Program-made: the position numbers and the translations under genes
The notes under the pieces: generated by a model
What the model saw: the letters and a program-made list of their open reading frames with translations, nothing else
What the model was told of the DNA's origin: nothing
Database searches by the model: none
Source of the DNA: Streptomyces collinus Tu 365
GTDB taxonomy: Bacteria > Actinomycetota > Actinomycetes > Streptomycetales > Streptomycetaceae
Length of the DNA stretch: 64,000 nucleotides
Direction: 5' to 3'
Assembly (NCBI RefSeq): GCF_000444875.1
Contig: NC_021985.1
Coordinates: 4,670,170 to 4,734,169, forward strand
In this document: positions 36,956 to 45,738 of the stretch, piece after piece
Layout: each line of letters starts with the position of its first letter
Position numbering within the stretch: the stretch's first letter is position 1

Positions 36956-37782
36956 CCGGACGGGTCCGGGCGGGGTGCTTTGACGCCGTGCACGCGCGCG
37001 TACTCCCCGGCCAGCCAGGGCCCGAGGTCGTCGACGTACGAGCGCAGGACGTCCGGGTCGCCGACGGGCTCGTGGCCGTACTCGGCCGCCTGCCGCAGCT
37101 GTGCGGCCCGCTCCGGGTAGTACGCGCCGAACACCCCGGCCATCTCCCGCAGATCGCTGGTCCAGCCGTTCCAGCGGGGCATGACGAGGGTGAAGCCCGT
37201 GCGCACGAGGTGCCGGGACATGGAGCGGACCAGGGGCCTGCGGGCCCGCTCGGAGTCCTCCGCCGCGGCGATCCGCTCCCGCCAGCGCGGGAGGAGGAGC
37301 GCGAGGTCACCGTTGGTCTCCCGCGCGAGCAGGGCGTCGGGGCGGTAGCGGGGCAGGTACTCGGCGAGGTCGTCCCCGAGCAGCGGTGTACACAGGCAGG
37401 CCACGAACCAGCCGAGGTCGTACCGCTCCGGCTCGCTCAGCAGCCGAGCCCGGCCGTACAGCAGCGTGCCGACGCCGTCGATCTGCGGGAACTGCCCGTC
37501 GAGCGCCTCGCCGAGGGCACGGACGGCCGCACGGTCGGCGTCGGCCGGTTCGTCGCGCAGGGCGACCAGCAGGTCCAGGTCGCTGCGCGCCACGCGCGCG
37601 GTGCCGCGCGGTACGGACCCGTAGAGGTACGCGCTGTGCAGACGCGAGCCGAAGAGGTCGAGCAGCCGGTCGCGCGCCGCGGCCACGACCGGCCGGAAGA
37701 CGTCGGGCACCCGCGCGAGGGAGCCCTCGCGTTCGATGAAGCCCTGGGCGTCGAGCCCCGGACGGCGCACGGTTTCGGCCAT
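36952..37782 (-). CDS. Nucleotidyltransferase-fold protein
   Basis: The product is 276 residues from the ATG at 37782. The polymerase-beta-like motif GSVPRGTARVARSDLDLLV near residue 50 has the GS and two Asp residues needed for metal and nucleotide binding. The rest is helical and resembles neither kanamycin nucleotidyltransferase nor GlnD closely. It converges on the MBL gene with a four-base overlap of stops. The role could be modification of a protein, RNA or drug; none can be chosen from sequence. Confidence 0.75.
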   Translation of the reverse strand: MAETVRRPGLDAQGFIEREGSLARVPDVFRPVVAAARDRLLDLFGSRLHSAYLYGSVPRGTARVARSDLDLLVALRDEPADADRAAVRALGEALDGQFPQIDGVGTLLYGRARLLSEPERYDLGWFVACLCTPLLGDDLAEYLPRYRPDALLARETNGDLALLLPRWRERIAAAEDSERARRPLVRSMSRHLVRTGFTLVMPRWNGWTSDLREMAGVFGAYYPERAAQLRQAAEYGHEPVGDPDVLRSYVDDLGPWLAGEYARVHGVKAPRPDPSG

Positions 37783-37976
37783 GTGTTCACTGTGCCCGGT
37801 CGCGGCCCCGGGGGCAGGTGGATTCTGCCGGGGCGGGCCGGACCGGTGGGGTGACGGCCCGGGGCGGTCGGCCCTCTGAGGGGTCGGCAAGCGGACCCGG
37901 ACCCCAGGGCAACGGGCCCCGGGGAAGCAGCACCCGGGAGGTGGGGGCTGCCGGAACGCGGGGCCCCCACAAGGCG

Positions 37977-38651
37977 TCAGCGCGAACGCTTGGCCAGGCG
38001 CTCCACGTCCAGCAGGATCACGGCCCGCGCCTCGAGACGGAGCCACCCGCGCTGGGCGAAGTCGGCCAGCGCCTTGTTCACGGTCTCGCGCGAGGCGCCG
38101 ACCAGCTGGGCCAGCTCCTCCTGCGTGAGGTCGTGGACGACGTGGATGCCTTCCTCGGACTGCACGCCGAAGCGGCGGGAGAGGTCGAGCAGGGCGCGCG
38201 CCACCCGGCCGGGGACGTCGGAGAAGACCAGGTCCGACATGGCGTCGTTGGTCTTGCGCAGTCGGCGGGCGACGGCGCGCAGCAGGGCGCCGGCCACCTC
38301 GGGACGCGCGTTCAGCCAGGGCTGGAGGTCGCCGTGGCCGAGGCCCAGCATCTTGACCTCGGTCAGCGCGCTCGCGGTGGCGGTGCGCGGGCCCGGGTCG
38401 AACAGCGACAGCTCGCCGATCAGCTCGCCGGGGCCGACGACGGCGAGCATGTTCTCGCGGCCGTCGGGGGAGGTGCGGTGCAGCTTGACCTTGCCCTCGG
38501 TCACGACGTACAGCCGGTCTCCGGGGTCCCCCTCATGGAAGAGTGAGTCACCGCGCGCGAGGGTCACCTCACTCATGGAGGCGCGGAGCTCCGCGGCCTG
38601 CTCGTCGTCGAGCGCCGCGAAGAGCGGGTTGCGCCGCAGAACGTCGTCCAC
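37977..38651 (-). CDS. crp: cAMP receptor protein Crp
   Basis: The 224-residue protein has an N-terminal cyclic-nucleotide domain (residues 10-120, with GELIGELSLFDPGPRTATASA as the phosphate-binding cassette) and a C-terminal helix-turn-helix (QEELAQLVGASRETVNKAL, about 172-190). It matches the Streptomyces Crp that controls germination, growth and antibiotic output. The GTG at 38651 has GGGAGAG upstream. A perfect Crp-type operator lies 92-105 bases upstream of the start, consistent with autoregulation. The neighbour nth is divergent. Confidence 0.95.
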   Translation of the reverse strand: MDDVLRRNPLFAALDDEQAAELRASMSEVTLARGDSLFHEGDPGDRLYVVTEGKVKLHRTSPDGRENMLAVVGPGELIGELSLFDPGPRTATASALTEVKMLGLGHGDLQPWLNARPEVAGALLRAVARRLRKTNDAMSDLVFSDVPGRVARALLDLSRRFGVQSEEGIHVVHDLTQEELAQLVGASRETVNKALADFAQRGWLRLEARAVILLDVERLAKRSR

Positions 38652-38742
38652 GAGTTCTCTCCCTTGTCGACCTGCTCAGGGGATCTTGCTCCCCTGGTGT
38701 GCCAGGGGACCGTGTTCCCCATTTTGCCGGACGGTCCAAACA

Positions 38743-38756
38743 GTGTGATCTGTCAC
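38743..38756. promoter_or_regulatory. Crp-type operator between crp and nth
   Basis: GTGTGATCTGTCAC matches GTG-N6-GNCAC exactly. With its flanking A it reads TGTGATCTGTCACA, a near-perfect palindrome. It lies between the divergent crp and nth genes. Confidence 0.65.
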
Positions 38757-38859
38757 AAGGATGCCGCACAGGTGTCCCGAGGTAAGCGGCAGGGGTCCAA
38801 TCGGGGGCCGATCTTCGGGGGTCGGGGCGGATGTCCGTGCCGGGCTTTAGGCTGGCCGG

Positions 38860-39921
38860 GTGTCCAAATCGCCGGTGAGAGCACAGGCCAAGGGGGCTGG
38901 GCGGGTGGCTGTACGTCGAGATTCCGCTGTGGGCGAACAAGGCCCCGACGGTAGTAATAAAAAACGCAAAACGGATGAAAGGGTCGCGCCGGTCACGCCT
39001 GCCGCGCCGGTCGCGAAGACAGCCAGGCAGACAGCCAAGACGGCCGCGAAGAAAATCGCCGCCAAGAAGACCGCCGTCAAGGGGACCACCGCCAGGGGGA
39101 CCGCCGCGAAGAAGACCGCCGCGAAGGAGACCGCGAAGCCCCCGGCGAACGAGTCCCGCACCGCGCTGGTCCGCCGTGCCCGCCGCATCAACCGCGAGCT
39201 CGCCGAGGTGTATCCGTACGCCCACCCCGAGCTGGACTTCGACAACCCCTTCCAGCTCCTCGTCGCCACGGTGCTGTCGGCCCAGACCACCGACCTGCGC
39301 GTCAACCAGACGACCCCGGCGCTCTTCTCGAAGTACCCCACCCCCGAGGACCTGGCCGCCGCCAATCCGGAGGAGGTCGAGGAGATCCTGCGCCCCTGCG
39401 GCTTCTTCCGCGCCAAGACCAGGTCGGTGATAGGGCTCTCCAAGGCCCTCACCGAGGACTTCGGCGGCCAGGTGCCCGGCAGGCTCGAGGACTTGGTGAA
39501 GCTGCCCGGCGTCGGCCGCAAGACCGCCTTCGTCGTCCTCGGCAACGCGTTCGGGCGGCCCGGCATCACCGTGGACACGCACTTCCAGCGGCTGGTGCGG
39601 CGCTGGCAGTGGACCGCCGAGACCGACCCGGACAAGATCGAGGCGGCCGTCGGGGCGCTGTTCCCCAAGAGCGACTGGACCGAACTGTCCCACCACGTCA
39701 TCTGGCACGGCCGCCGCATCTGCCACGCCCGCAAGCCCGCCTGCGGCGCCTGCCCCATCGCCCCGCTCTGTCCGGCCTACGGCGAGGGCGAGACCGACCC
39801 CGAGAAGGCGGCGAAGCTCCTGAAGTACGAGAAGGGCGGCTTCCCCGGCCAGCGGCTGAAGCCCCCGCAGGCCTACCTCGACGCCGGCGGGAAACCCGCC
39901 CCGCCGCTGGGGGCCGGATGA
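38860..39921 (+). CDS. nth: Endonuclease III (DNA glycosylase/AP lyase)
   Basis: The conserved core of about 250 residues contains the helix-hairpin-helix LPGVGRKTA with the catalytic Lys near 228, the Asp of VDTHF near 240, and the [4Fe-4S] motif CHARKPACGACPIAPLC. It removes oxidised pyrimidines in base-excision repair. An N-terminal extension of about 100 residues is rich in Lys and Ala (KKTAAKE) and resembles histone-like tails. The start is uncertain: the GTG at 38860 is used and later in-frame GTGs near 38904 and 38932 are possible. The segment near 38950-38980 uses AAT AAA AAA codons that are rare here. Confidence 0.9.
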   Translation: MSKSPVRAQAKGAGRVAVRRDSAVGEQGPDGSNKKRKTDERVAPVTPAAPVAKTARQTAKTAAKKIAAKKTAVKGTTARGTAAKKTAAKETAKPPANESRTALVRRARRINRELAEVYPYAHPELDFDNPFQLLVATVLSAQTTDLRVNQTTPALFSKYPTPEDLAAANPEEVEEILRPCGFFRAKTRSVIGLSKALTEDFGGQVPGRLEDLVKLPGVGRKTAFVVLGNAFGRPGITVDTHFQRLVRRWQWTAETDPDKIEAAVGALFPKSDWTELSHHVIWHGRRICHARKPACGACPIAPLCPAYGEGETDPEKAAKLLKYEKGGFPGQRLKPPQAYLDAGGKPAPPLGAG

Positions 39922-39973
39922 CGGAACGATCTCGGTGTCGTCGGGCGTTGAACACGGCAGGACGGGGGTGGCG

Positions 39974-40678
39974 ATGACGTACACGCACGGCACGCACGAC
40001 ACGGACAGGGGCCCGGTGGCGCTCAGCAAGGAGGGCCTGCCGGGCTGGCTCGACCCGGTGGTGCGGGCGGCGGAGACCGTCGAGCCGCTCCAGCTCAGCC
40101 GCTTCCTGCCGCCGGAGAACGGCTCGGGACGCCAGTCGGCCGTCCTCATCCTGTTCGGCGAGGGCGAGCGCGGCCCCGAACTGCTGCTCATGGAGCGGGC
40201 CGGCTCCCTGCGCTCCCACGCCGGGCAGCCCTCCTTCCCCGGTGGTGCCCTCGACCCGGAGGACGGCGACCCGGGAGACGCCGGCCCGCTGCGGGCCGCG
40301 CTGCGCGAGGCCGAGGAGGAGACCGGCCTCGACCCCCGCGGAGTCCAGCTCTTCGGCGTCCTGCCCGCCCTCTACATCCCGGTCAGCGGCTTCGTCGTCA
40401 CCCCGGTGCTCGGCTGGTGGCGCGAGCCCAGCCCGGTCGGCGTCGTCGATCCCAACGAGACGGCCCGGGTCTTCACCGTCCCCGTGGCGGATCTCACGGA
40501 CCCCGCGCACCGCGCGACCGCCGTCCACCCCAGCGGCCACCGGGGCCCGGCGTTCCTGGTCGAAGGGGCTCTGGTCTGGGGTTTCACCGCCGGAGTGATC
40601 GACCGCCTGCTGCACTTCGCGGGCTGGGAGCGGCCCTGGGACAGAGACAAGAAGGTCCCGCTCGACTGGCGGTCATGA
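39974..40678 (+). CDS. Nudix hydrolase, CoA pyrophosphatase type
   Basis: The 234-residue protein has HAGQPSFPGGALDPEDGDP followed by RAALREAEEETGLD, which is the Nudix box joined to the UPF0035 CoA-specific motif upstream of it. Members cleave coenzyme A and related dinucleotides. The ATG at 39974 follows GGACGGGGG. It lies 52 bases after nth on the same strand and before the protease gene, so a shared transcript is plausible. Confidence 0.85.
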   Translation: MTYTHGTHDTDRGPVALSKEGLPGWLDPVVRAAETVEPLQLSRFLPPENGSGRQSAVLILFGEGERGPELLLMERAGSLRSHAGQPSFPGGALDPEDGDPGDAGPLRAALREAEEETGLDPRGVQLFGVLPALYIPVSGFVVTPVLGWWREPSPVGVVDPNETARVFTVPVADLTDPAHRATAVHPSGHRGPAFLVEGALVWGFTAGVIDRLLHFAGWERPWDRDKKVPLDWRS

Positions 40679-40774
40679 CAGGGTGTCTGCCGTGCTGTGT
40701 TTTTCCGGGGGCGCCCACCCCCGGACCCCCGGCCGCGCTGCTGGGACCGGAGTGAATAGGCGAGGCCTCAAGCA

Positions 40775-41974
40775 GTGAACGTGCTGGACATCCTGTTGCT
40801 GGTCGCGGCCGTGTGGTTCGCGGTCGTGGGCTACCGCCAGGGCTTCGTCGTCGGCATCCTGTCGGTGATCGGGTTCCTCGGCGGAGGTCTCGTGGCCGTC
40901 TACACGCTGCCCGTCATCTGGGACGCCGTCACCGGCAACGCCCAGGTCGGCACCACGGCCGCCGTCGTCGCCGTGGTCGTCGTCATCGTCTGCGCCTCCG
41001 TCGGCCAGGCCCTGACCACCCACCTCGGCAACAAGCTGCGCCGGCACATCACCTGGTCCCCGGCCCGCGCCCTGGACGCCACCGGCGGCGCCCTGGTCAA
41101 CGTGGTGGCGATGCTGCTCGTCGCCTGGCTGATCGGCTCGGCCCTCGCGCAGACCACGCTGCCGACGTTGGGCAAGGAGGTCCGCAACTCCAAGGTGCTG
41201 CTGGGCGTCTCGCAGGCGCTGCCCGCCGAGGCCGACACCTGGTTCAAGGACTTCACCTCGGTCCTCGCGCAGAACGGCTTCCCGCAGGTCTTCAGCCCGT
41301 TCTCCAACGAGCCGATCAAGGACGTCGAGCCGCCCGACCCGGCCCTGGCGCGCAGCACGGTCGCCACTCATGCCCAGCGCTCCATCGTCAAGGTCACCGG
41401 CACCGCCCAGAGCTGCGGCAAGGTGCTGGAGGGCACCGGCTTCGTCTTCGCCGACCGCCGCGTCATGACCAACGCGCACGTGGTCGGCGGCGTCGACGAG
41501 CCCAGCGTGCAGATCGGCGGCGAGGGCCGCAAGTACGGGGCCAAGGTCGTCCTGTACGACTGGAAGCGCGACATCGCCGTCCTCGACGTGCCCGACCTGC
41601 GAGCCAAGTCCCTGCGGTTCACCTCGCGCGACGCGGCCGGCGGTGACGGCGCCATCGTCGCGGGCTTCCCCGAGAACGGCTCGTACGACGTCCGGGCCGC
41701 GCGCGTGCGCGGACGCATCACGGCGAACGGCCCGGACATCTACCACCGCGGCACGGTCAGCCGAGACGTCTACTCCCTGTACGCCACCGTCCGCCAGGGC
41801 AACTCCGGCGGCCCGCTGCTCACGCCCGACGGCAAGGTGTACGGCGTGGTGTTCGCCAAGTCCCTCGACGACGCCGACACCGGGTACGCGCTCACGGCGG
41901 ACGAGATCCAGCAGGACATCGCCCGGGGCCGTACGGCGAACGAGCAGGTCGGCACCGACAGCTGCGCCCTGTGA
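40775..41974 (+). CDS. MarP-like membrane serine protease (CvpA + trypsin fold)
   Basis: The 399-residue protein begins with four CvpA-like membrane spans (residues 1-135). A periplasmic chymotrypsin-fold protease follows, with His in NAHVV near 233, Asp in RDIAVLDV near 265 and Ser in QGNSGGPL near 343. Cysteines at SCGK and the C-terminal DSCAL could form the redox-sensitive disulfide known from mycobacterial MarP, which protects against acid and oxidative stress. The GTG at 40775 follows GGCGAGG. Confidence 0.88.
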   Translation: MNVLDILLLVAAVWFAVVGYRQGFVVGILSVIGFLGGGLVAVYTLPVIWDAVTGNAQVGTTAAVVAVVVVIVCASVGQALTTHLGNKLRRHITWSPARALDATGGALVNVVAMLLVAWLIGSALAQTTLPTLGKEVRNSKVLLGVSQALPAEADTWFKDFTSVLAQNGFPQVFSPFSNEPIKDVEPPDPALARSTVATHAQRSIVKVTGTAQSCGKVLEGTGFVFADRRVMTNAHVVGGVDEPSVQIGGEGRKYGAKVVLYDWKRDIAVLDVPDLRAKSLRFTSRDAAGGDGAIVAGFPENGSYDVRAARVRGRITANGPDIYHRGTVSRDVYSLYATVRQGNSGGPLLTPDGKVYGVVFAKSLDDADTGYALTADEIQQDIARGRTANEQVGTDSCAL

Positions 41975-42548
41975 GGGAACCGCGGAACGCCCGCCGGGAC
42001 TGAGCCGTCCGGATGACGCCCCGCGCGTCCGGCCCTCACGGGCTCAGCCGCGCGGCTCAGCCCTGCGCGCTCAGCCGCGCGGGTGACGCAGGCGTACCGA
42101 GACCCAGCGCGCCCGGCGGCGCAGGATGTGCGGAATACCGACCCTGAGGTCCGCCTCCGCGAGTTGCGGAGTACCTCGCCGCGACGCGCCGAGCCCGGCG
42201 GCCGAGCGGCGATTGCGGGGTGCGTCACTGTAGTCGTGCGTCCAGCCCATACCCCGACGTCTGCCCGGGCCCCAAGGTCGATAACCGCCTCCACGGCGCC
42301 CAATTGGCGTATGCGGCAGGCATGTGGCCGTTCGGGGGACAAGTGTTCAGGAAGTGGATACTCCACGCACCGATCCGGTCACCGAATCGGTCATGGAGGC
42401 GGTCACCCGATCGTCGTGGGACCGGTCACCCGATCGTCGTGGGACCGGTCACCTGATCGTCCGTCGGAACGGCCGTCCGTACGTTCGCCGGTACGGTCGT
42501 CGGAGCCCACCCGCCGCTGATCTGACCGCCCGTCGGGCGGCCGTCCGC
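41975..42548. other. Intergenic stretch with direct repeats between convergent genes
   Basis: This 574-base gap has no convincing gene. It contains a short repeated GCTCAGCCGCGCGG element around 42050-42080 and a 23-bp tandem repeat at 42401-42462. Confidence 0.55.
42401..42462. repeat. 23-bp tandem repeat, two and a half copies
   Basis: The unit starting GGTCACCCGATCGTCGTGGG occurs at 42401-42423 and 42424-42446, with a partial third copy starting at 42447 that has one change. Confidence 0.85.
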
Positions 42549-43484
42549 TCACCGGTCCGGCTCGGGGTCCTTCAGCCAGTTGATCAGCTCGGCCGAGAAC
42601 GCCGCCGGGTCCTCCTCGTGCGGGAAGTGGCCGAGGCCGTCGAACAGGCGCCAGCGGTACGGCGCTTCGACGTACTCGCCCGATCCGGCCGCGCTGCGGG
42701 TCCGGGTCACCGGGTCGAGCGAGCCGTGCAGATGCAGCGTCGGCACCCGCACCGGGCGCTTCATGCGGCGGTTGAACTGGATGCCGTCAGGACGCGCCAG
42801 TGAGCGCACCAGCCAGCGGTAGGGCTCCACCGCACAGTGCGCGGTGGACGGGATGCACATGGCCCGCTGATACGTCTCGACGTCCTCGTCGTCCGGCAGT
42901 CGCGGCCCGGACCACTCCCGGATCAGCCGGCCCACCAGCGCACCGTCGTCGGCGGTCAGCTGACGCTCGGGCACCCAGGGCCGCTGGAAGCCCCAGATGT
43001 AGGAACTCGCCGCCGTCTGCCGGGGGTCCCGCAGCATCGCGGAGCGCCAGCGCCGGGGGTGCGGCATCGACACGACCGCGAGCCGCCGTACGAGCTTGGG
43101 CCGCATCGCCGCCGCCGTCCACGCCAGATAGCCGCCGAGGTCGTGGCCGACCAGCGCGGCGTCCGGCTCGCCCAGCGAGCGGATCACGCCGGTGACGTCC
43201 AGGGCGAGGTTGGCGGGGTCGTACCCGCGCGGGGTGCGGTCGCTGCCGCCGACGCCCCGCAGGTCCATGGCCACCGCCCGGTAGCCCGCGCCGGCGAGCG
43301 CGACGAGCTGGTGCCGCCACGTCCACCAGAACTGCGGGAAGCCGTGCAGCAGCATCACCAGCGGTCCGTCGCCGAGTTCGGCGATGTGGAAACGCGCGCC
43401 GTTGGCGGCGACGTCCCGGTGCGTCACCTTCGCCCCGTGGGGGAGGTCGATCCTTACGGCCGATGCCGCGGCGGGCTCCGTCAT
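42549..43484 (-). CDS. Alpha/beta hydrolase, epoxide-hydrolase-like
   Basis: The 311-residue protein has the oxyanion motif LLHGFPQFWWTWRHQL near residue 45, the nucleophile in VGHDLGGYLAW (Asp near 114) and the catalytic His in GLGHFPHEE near 284. Asp as nucleophile and the FPQFWW motif point to epoxide hydrolases or haloalkane dehalogenases over esterases. The stop of the upstream holin-like gene overlaps its start by four bases, so these two are coupled. Confidence 0.88.
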   Translation of the reverse strand: MTEPAAASAVRIDLPHGAKVTHRDVAANGARFHIAELGDGPLVMLLHGFPQFWWTWRHQLVALAGAGYRAVAMDLRGVGGSDRTPRGYDPANLALDVTGVIRSLGEPDAALVGHDLGGYLAWTAAAMRPKLVRRLAVVSMPHPRRWRSAMLRDPRQTAASSYIWGFQRPWVPERQLTADDGALVGRLIREWSGPRLPDDEDVETYQRAMCIPSTAHCAVEPYRWLVRSLARPDGIQFNRRMKRPVRVPTLHLHGSLDPVTRTRSAAGSGEYVEAPYRWRLFDGLGHFPHEEDPAAFSAELINWLKDPEPDR

Positions 43485-43969
43485 GACGACGTGCGGACCC
43501 CCGCCTCGATCGCCTCGGGCGTCCGCTCACGCGGCAGCTCCGGGCGCGGGTGCGGCTTGGCGTTCTGCAGCACGCCCGCCGACTCCTTCACCGACGCGGC
43601 GACCTTCTGCGGGCCCTGGCTCTTCTTCGCCTTCTTCGCGAACACCACACCGATCAGGGCGAGGAGGCCGGCGACCAGGACGTTGGCCGCGAAGGACAGC
43701 AGGAAGCAGACGGCCAGGTTCCAGTGGCTCCAGGTCCGAATGCCGTACGCGAGCGCGAAGTTGAGCATCGGCAGCGAGAACAGCAGGAGCACACCGGCCG
43801 CCGAGAAGGCGCCACCGCTGGTCGCGCCGCGCTTGACGTCCTGCTTGAGCTGGGCCTTGGCCAGCGCGATCTCGTCGTGCACCAGGGCCGACATCTCGGT
43901 CGTCGCCGAGGCGAACAGCTGGCCGATGCTGCGTTCGGCGCCGACCGGGCTGCCGTCGGGTGCGCTCAT
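43481..43969 (-). CDS. Phage-holin-family (3_6-type) membrane protein
   Basis: The 162-residue protein has an amphipathic N-terminal helix (GQLFASATTEMSALVHDEIALAKAQL), two membrane spans (residues 55-75 and 85-110) and a basic tail. This is the actinobacterial holin_3_6/DUF1469 pattern. Despite the name it is a chromosomal membrane protein with no sign of phage context. The ATG at 43969 follows a GGGAGAAC stretch. Confidence 0.8.
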   Translation of the reverse strand: MSAPDGSPVGAERSIGQLFASATTEMSALVHDEIALAKAQLKQDVKRGATSGGAFSAAGVLLLFSLPMLNFALAYGIRTWSHWNLAVCFLLSFAANVLVAGLLALIGVVFAKKAKKSQGPQKVAASVKESAGVLQNAKPHPRPELPRERTPEAIEAGVRTSS

Positions 43970-44023
43970 CGCGTTCTCCCTCTGAGGTCTTTCGTGCCGC
44001 TTGATTTGTACCGTCTCGTCAGA

Positions 44024-45466
44024 TCATGCCGGACGGTCGCCCTCCTCGCCTGCCCCGCCCGCCACTTCCTGAAGCCCGTGGCGTGCCGCGGCGGCCTTCT
44101 CGGCGGCCAGACGCCGGTGCCCGGCGGCCTTGCGCTCGTGGATCTCGGCCATCCGCAGATGGTAGGCCGGATCGTCCTGTTCGTAGATGTCCGGGATGCC
44201 GTCCTCGTCCTCGTCGCGCTCCTCGTCCTCGCACAGTCCGCGGTACCTGGCGTTGCGGATCTTCAGCAGCACCGTGGCACACCCGGCCGCGATCAGCGAT
44301 CCGGCGAGCACGGCCGTCTTCACCTCGTCGGTCAGCAGTGCGTCGCCCGCGAAGGCCAGCTCGCCGATGAGCAGCGAGACGGTGAAGCCGATCCCGGCGA
44401 GAGCGGCCACCGCGAAGACGTCCGCCCAGGCCAGGTCGTCGCTGAGGGAGGCGCGGGTGAAGCGCACGGTCAGCCACGCGCCGCCGAAGATGCCGAGCGT
44501 CTTGCCGACGACCAGCCCGAGCACCACCCCGAGCGTCTCCGGGCGGGTGAACACGTCCGCGAGCGCCCCGCCGGTGACCGACACACCGGCGCTGAACAGC
44601 GCGAACAGCGGGACGGCGAGCCCGGCCGACAGCGGCCGCACCAGATGCTCGATGTGCTCGGCCGGGGCGTGCTCCTCGCCCTTGCGAGGGGTGCAGGGGA
44701 GTATCAGGCCCATCGCCACACCGGCGATGGTGGCGTGCACGCCGCTGTTGTACATCAGCGCCCAGACGACCAGAGCCAGCGGCACGTACACGTACCAGCC
44801 GCGTACGCCCCGGCGCAGCAGCAGCCAGAAGACGACCAGACCGGCGACGGCCCCGCCGAGCGCCGGCAGACTGATCCGGTCGGTGAAGAAGATCGCGATG
44901 ATCAGGATGGCGAAGAGGTCGTCGACGACCGCCAGGGTCAGCAGGAAGGCCCGCAGGGCGCTGGGCAGCGAGGTGCCGATGACGGCCAGGACGGCGAGCG
45001 CGAAGGCTATGTCGGTGGCGGTGGGCACCGCCCAGCCGTGGGCCGAGCCGTGTCCGACGACGTTGGTGAGGGTGTAGACGAGCGCCGGTACGGCCATCCC
45101 GCACAGCGCGGCGACCACCGGCAGCACCGCCGCCCTCGGGTCGCGCAGGTCCCCGGTGACCAGTTCCCGTTTGAGTTCGATACCGGCGACGAAGAAGAAG
45201 ACGGCGAGCAGGCCGTCGGCGGCCCAGTGCGCCACGGACAGGTCGAGGCCGAGGGCGGCGGGGCCGAGGTGGTAGTCGCTGACGGCCTCGTAGCTGTGGT
45301 GGAGCGCGGGGATGTTCGCCCAGGCCAGGGCGGCGACGGCCGCGAGGAGGAGCAGCATCCCGCCGACGGTCTCGGTGCGCAGCGCGTCCGCGATGTAGGT
45401 CCGCTCGGGCAGCGACAGACGTCCGAGAACCTTGCGGGCGGTGTTCGGGGTGCGGGGCGCGGCCAC
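44024..45466 (-). CDS. nhaA: Na+/H+ antiporter NhaA
   Basis: The product is 480 residues from the GTG at 45466, which has GGAGG eight bases upstream. Twelve membrane spans include the paired Asp of the ion site (TLAVVDDLFAI), GIELKRELVTGDL and the PTATDIAFAL motif typical of NhaA. It exports sodium in exchange for protons. A C-terminal cytoplasmic extension of about 85 residues is unusual. It contains DEDEDGIPD, which resembles a calcium-binding DxDxDGxxD loop, followed by a Lys/Ala/Glu-rich helix. Confidence 0.92.
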   Translation of the reverse strand: MAAPRTPNTARKVLGRLSLPERTYIADALRTETVGGMLLLLAAVAALAWANIPALHHSYEAVSDYHLGPAALGLDLSVAHWAADGLLAVFFFVAGIELKRELVTGDLRDPRAAVLPVVAALCGMAVPALVYTLTNVVGHGSAHGWAVPTATDIAFALAVLAVIGTSLPSALRAFLLTLAVVDDLFAILIIAIFFTDRISLPALGGAVAGLVVFWLLLRRGVRGWYVYVPLALVVWALMYNSGVHATIAGVAMGLILPCTPRKGEEHAPAEHIEHLVRPLSAGLAVPLFALFSAGVSVTGGALADVFTRPETLGVVLGLVVGKTLGIFGGAWLTVRFTRASLSDDLAWADVFAVAALAGIGFTVSLLIGELAFAGDALLTDEVKTAVLAGSLIAAGCATVLLKIRNARYRGLCEDEERDEDEDGIPDIYEQDDPAYHLRMAEIHERKAAGHRRLAAEKAAAARHGLQEVAGGAGEEGDRPA

Positions 45467-45640
45467 GGCGGGGACCTCCGGTTCGGTGCGGCGGTTCGTC
45501 GGCCGTCGCCGGGGTCGCCGACGGCCCTGCCGACCAGACTTCCCGGCACACCTAGAGGTTCTTCTCGCCCTGTGGGCTTTAGTTACCGTACCTAAGGTTG
45601 TCGCGGGACGCATCCGGCGCTTCCCACGGTAGGCGCAAAA

Positions 45641-45671
45641 GGGGCGCCCGGCGTTTCCTGCCGGGCGCCCC
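45641..45671 (-). terminator. Hairpin terminator downstream of acsA
   Basis: A 12-bp stem GGGGCGCCCGGC / GCCGGGCGCCCC with a 7-base loop lies about 70 bases after the acsA stop. Confidence 0.75.
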
Positions 45672-45738
45672 GCGCGTGGCCTCGGCCCTCGCGTCGCCCC
45701 TGGGCCTCACGTGGCCCTTGGACGTGGCCCTTGCTCGG

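Noticed and set aside
42401..42462. A CRISPR array
   Set aside because: The units are directly adjacent without spacers, number fewer than three, and no cas gene is present.
43481..43969. Prophage indicated by the holin-family gene
   Set aside because: Neighbours are housekeeping genes, no other phage gene is present, and this holin-type family is a common chromosomal membrane protein in actinobacteria.
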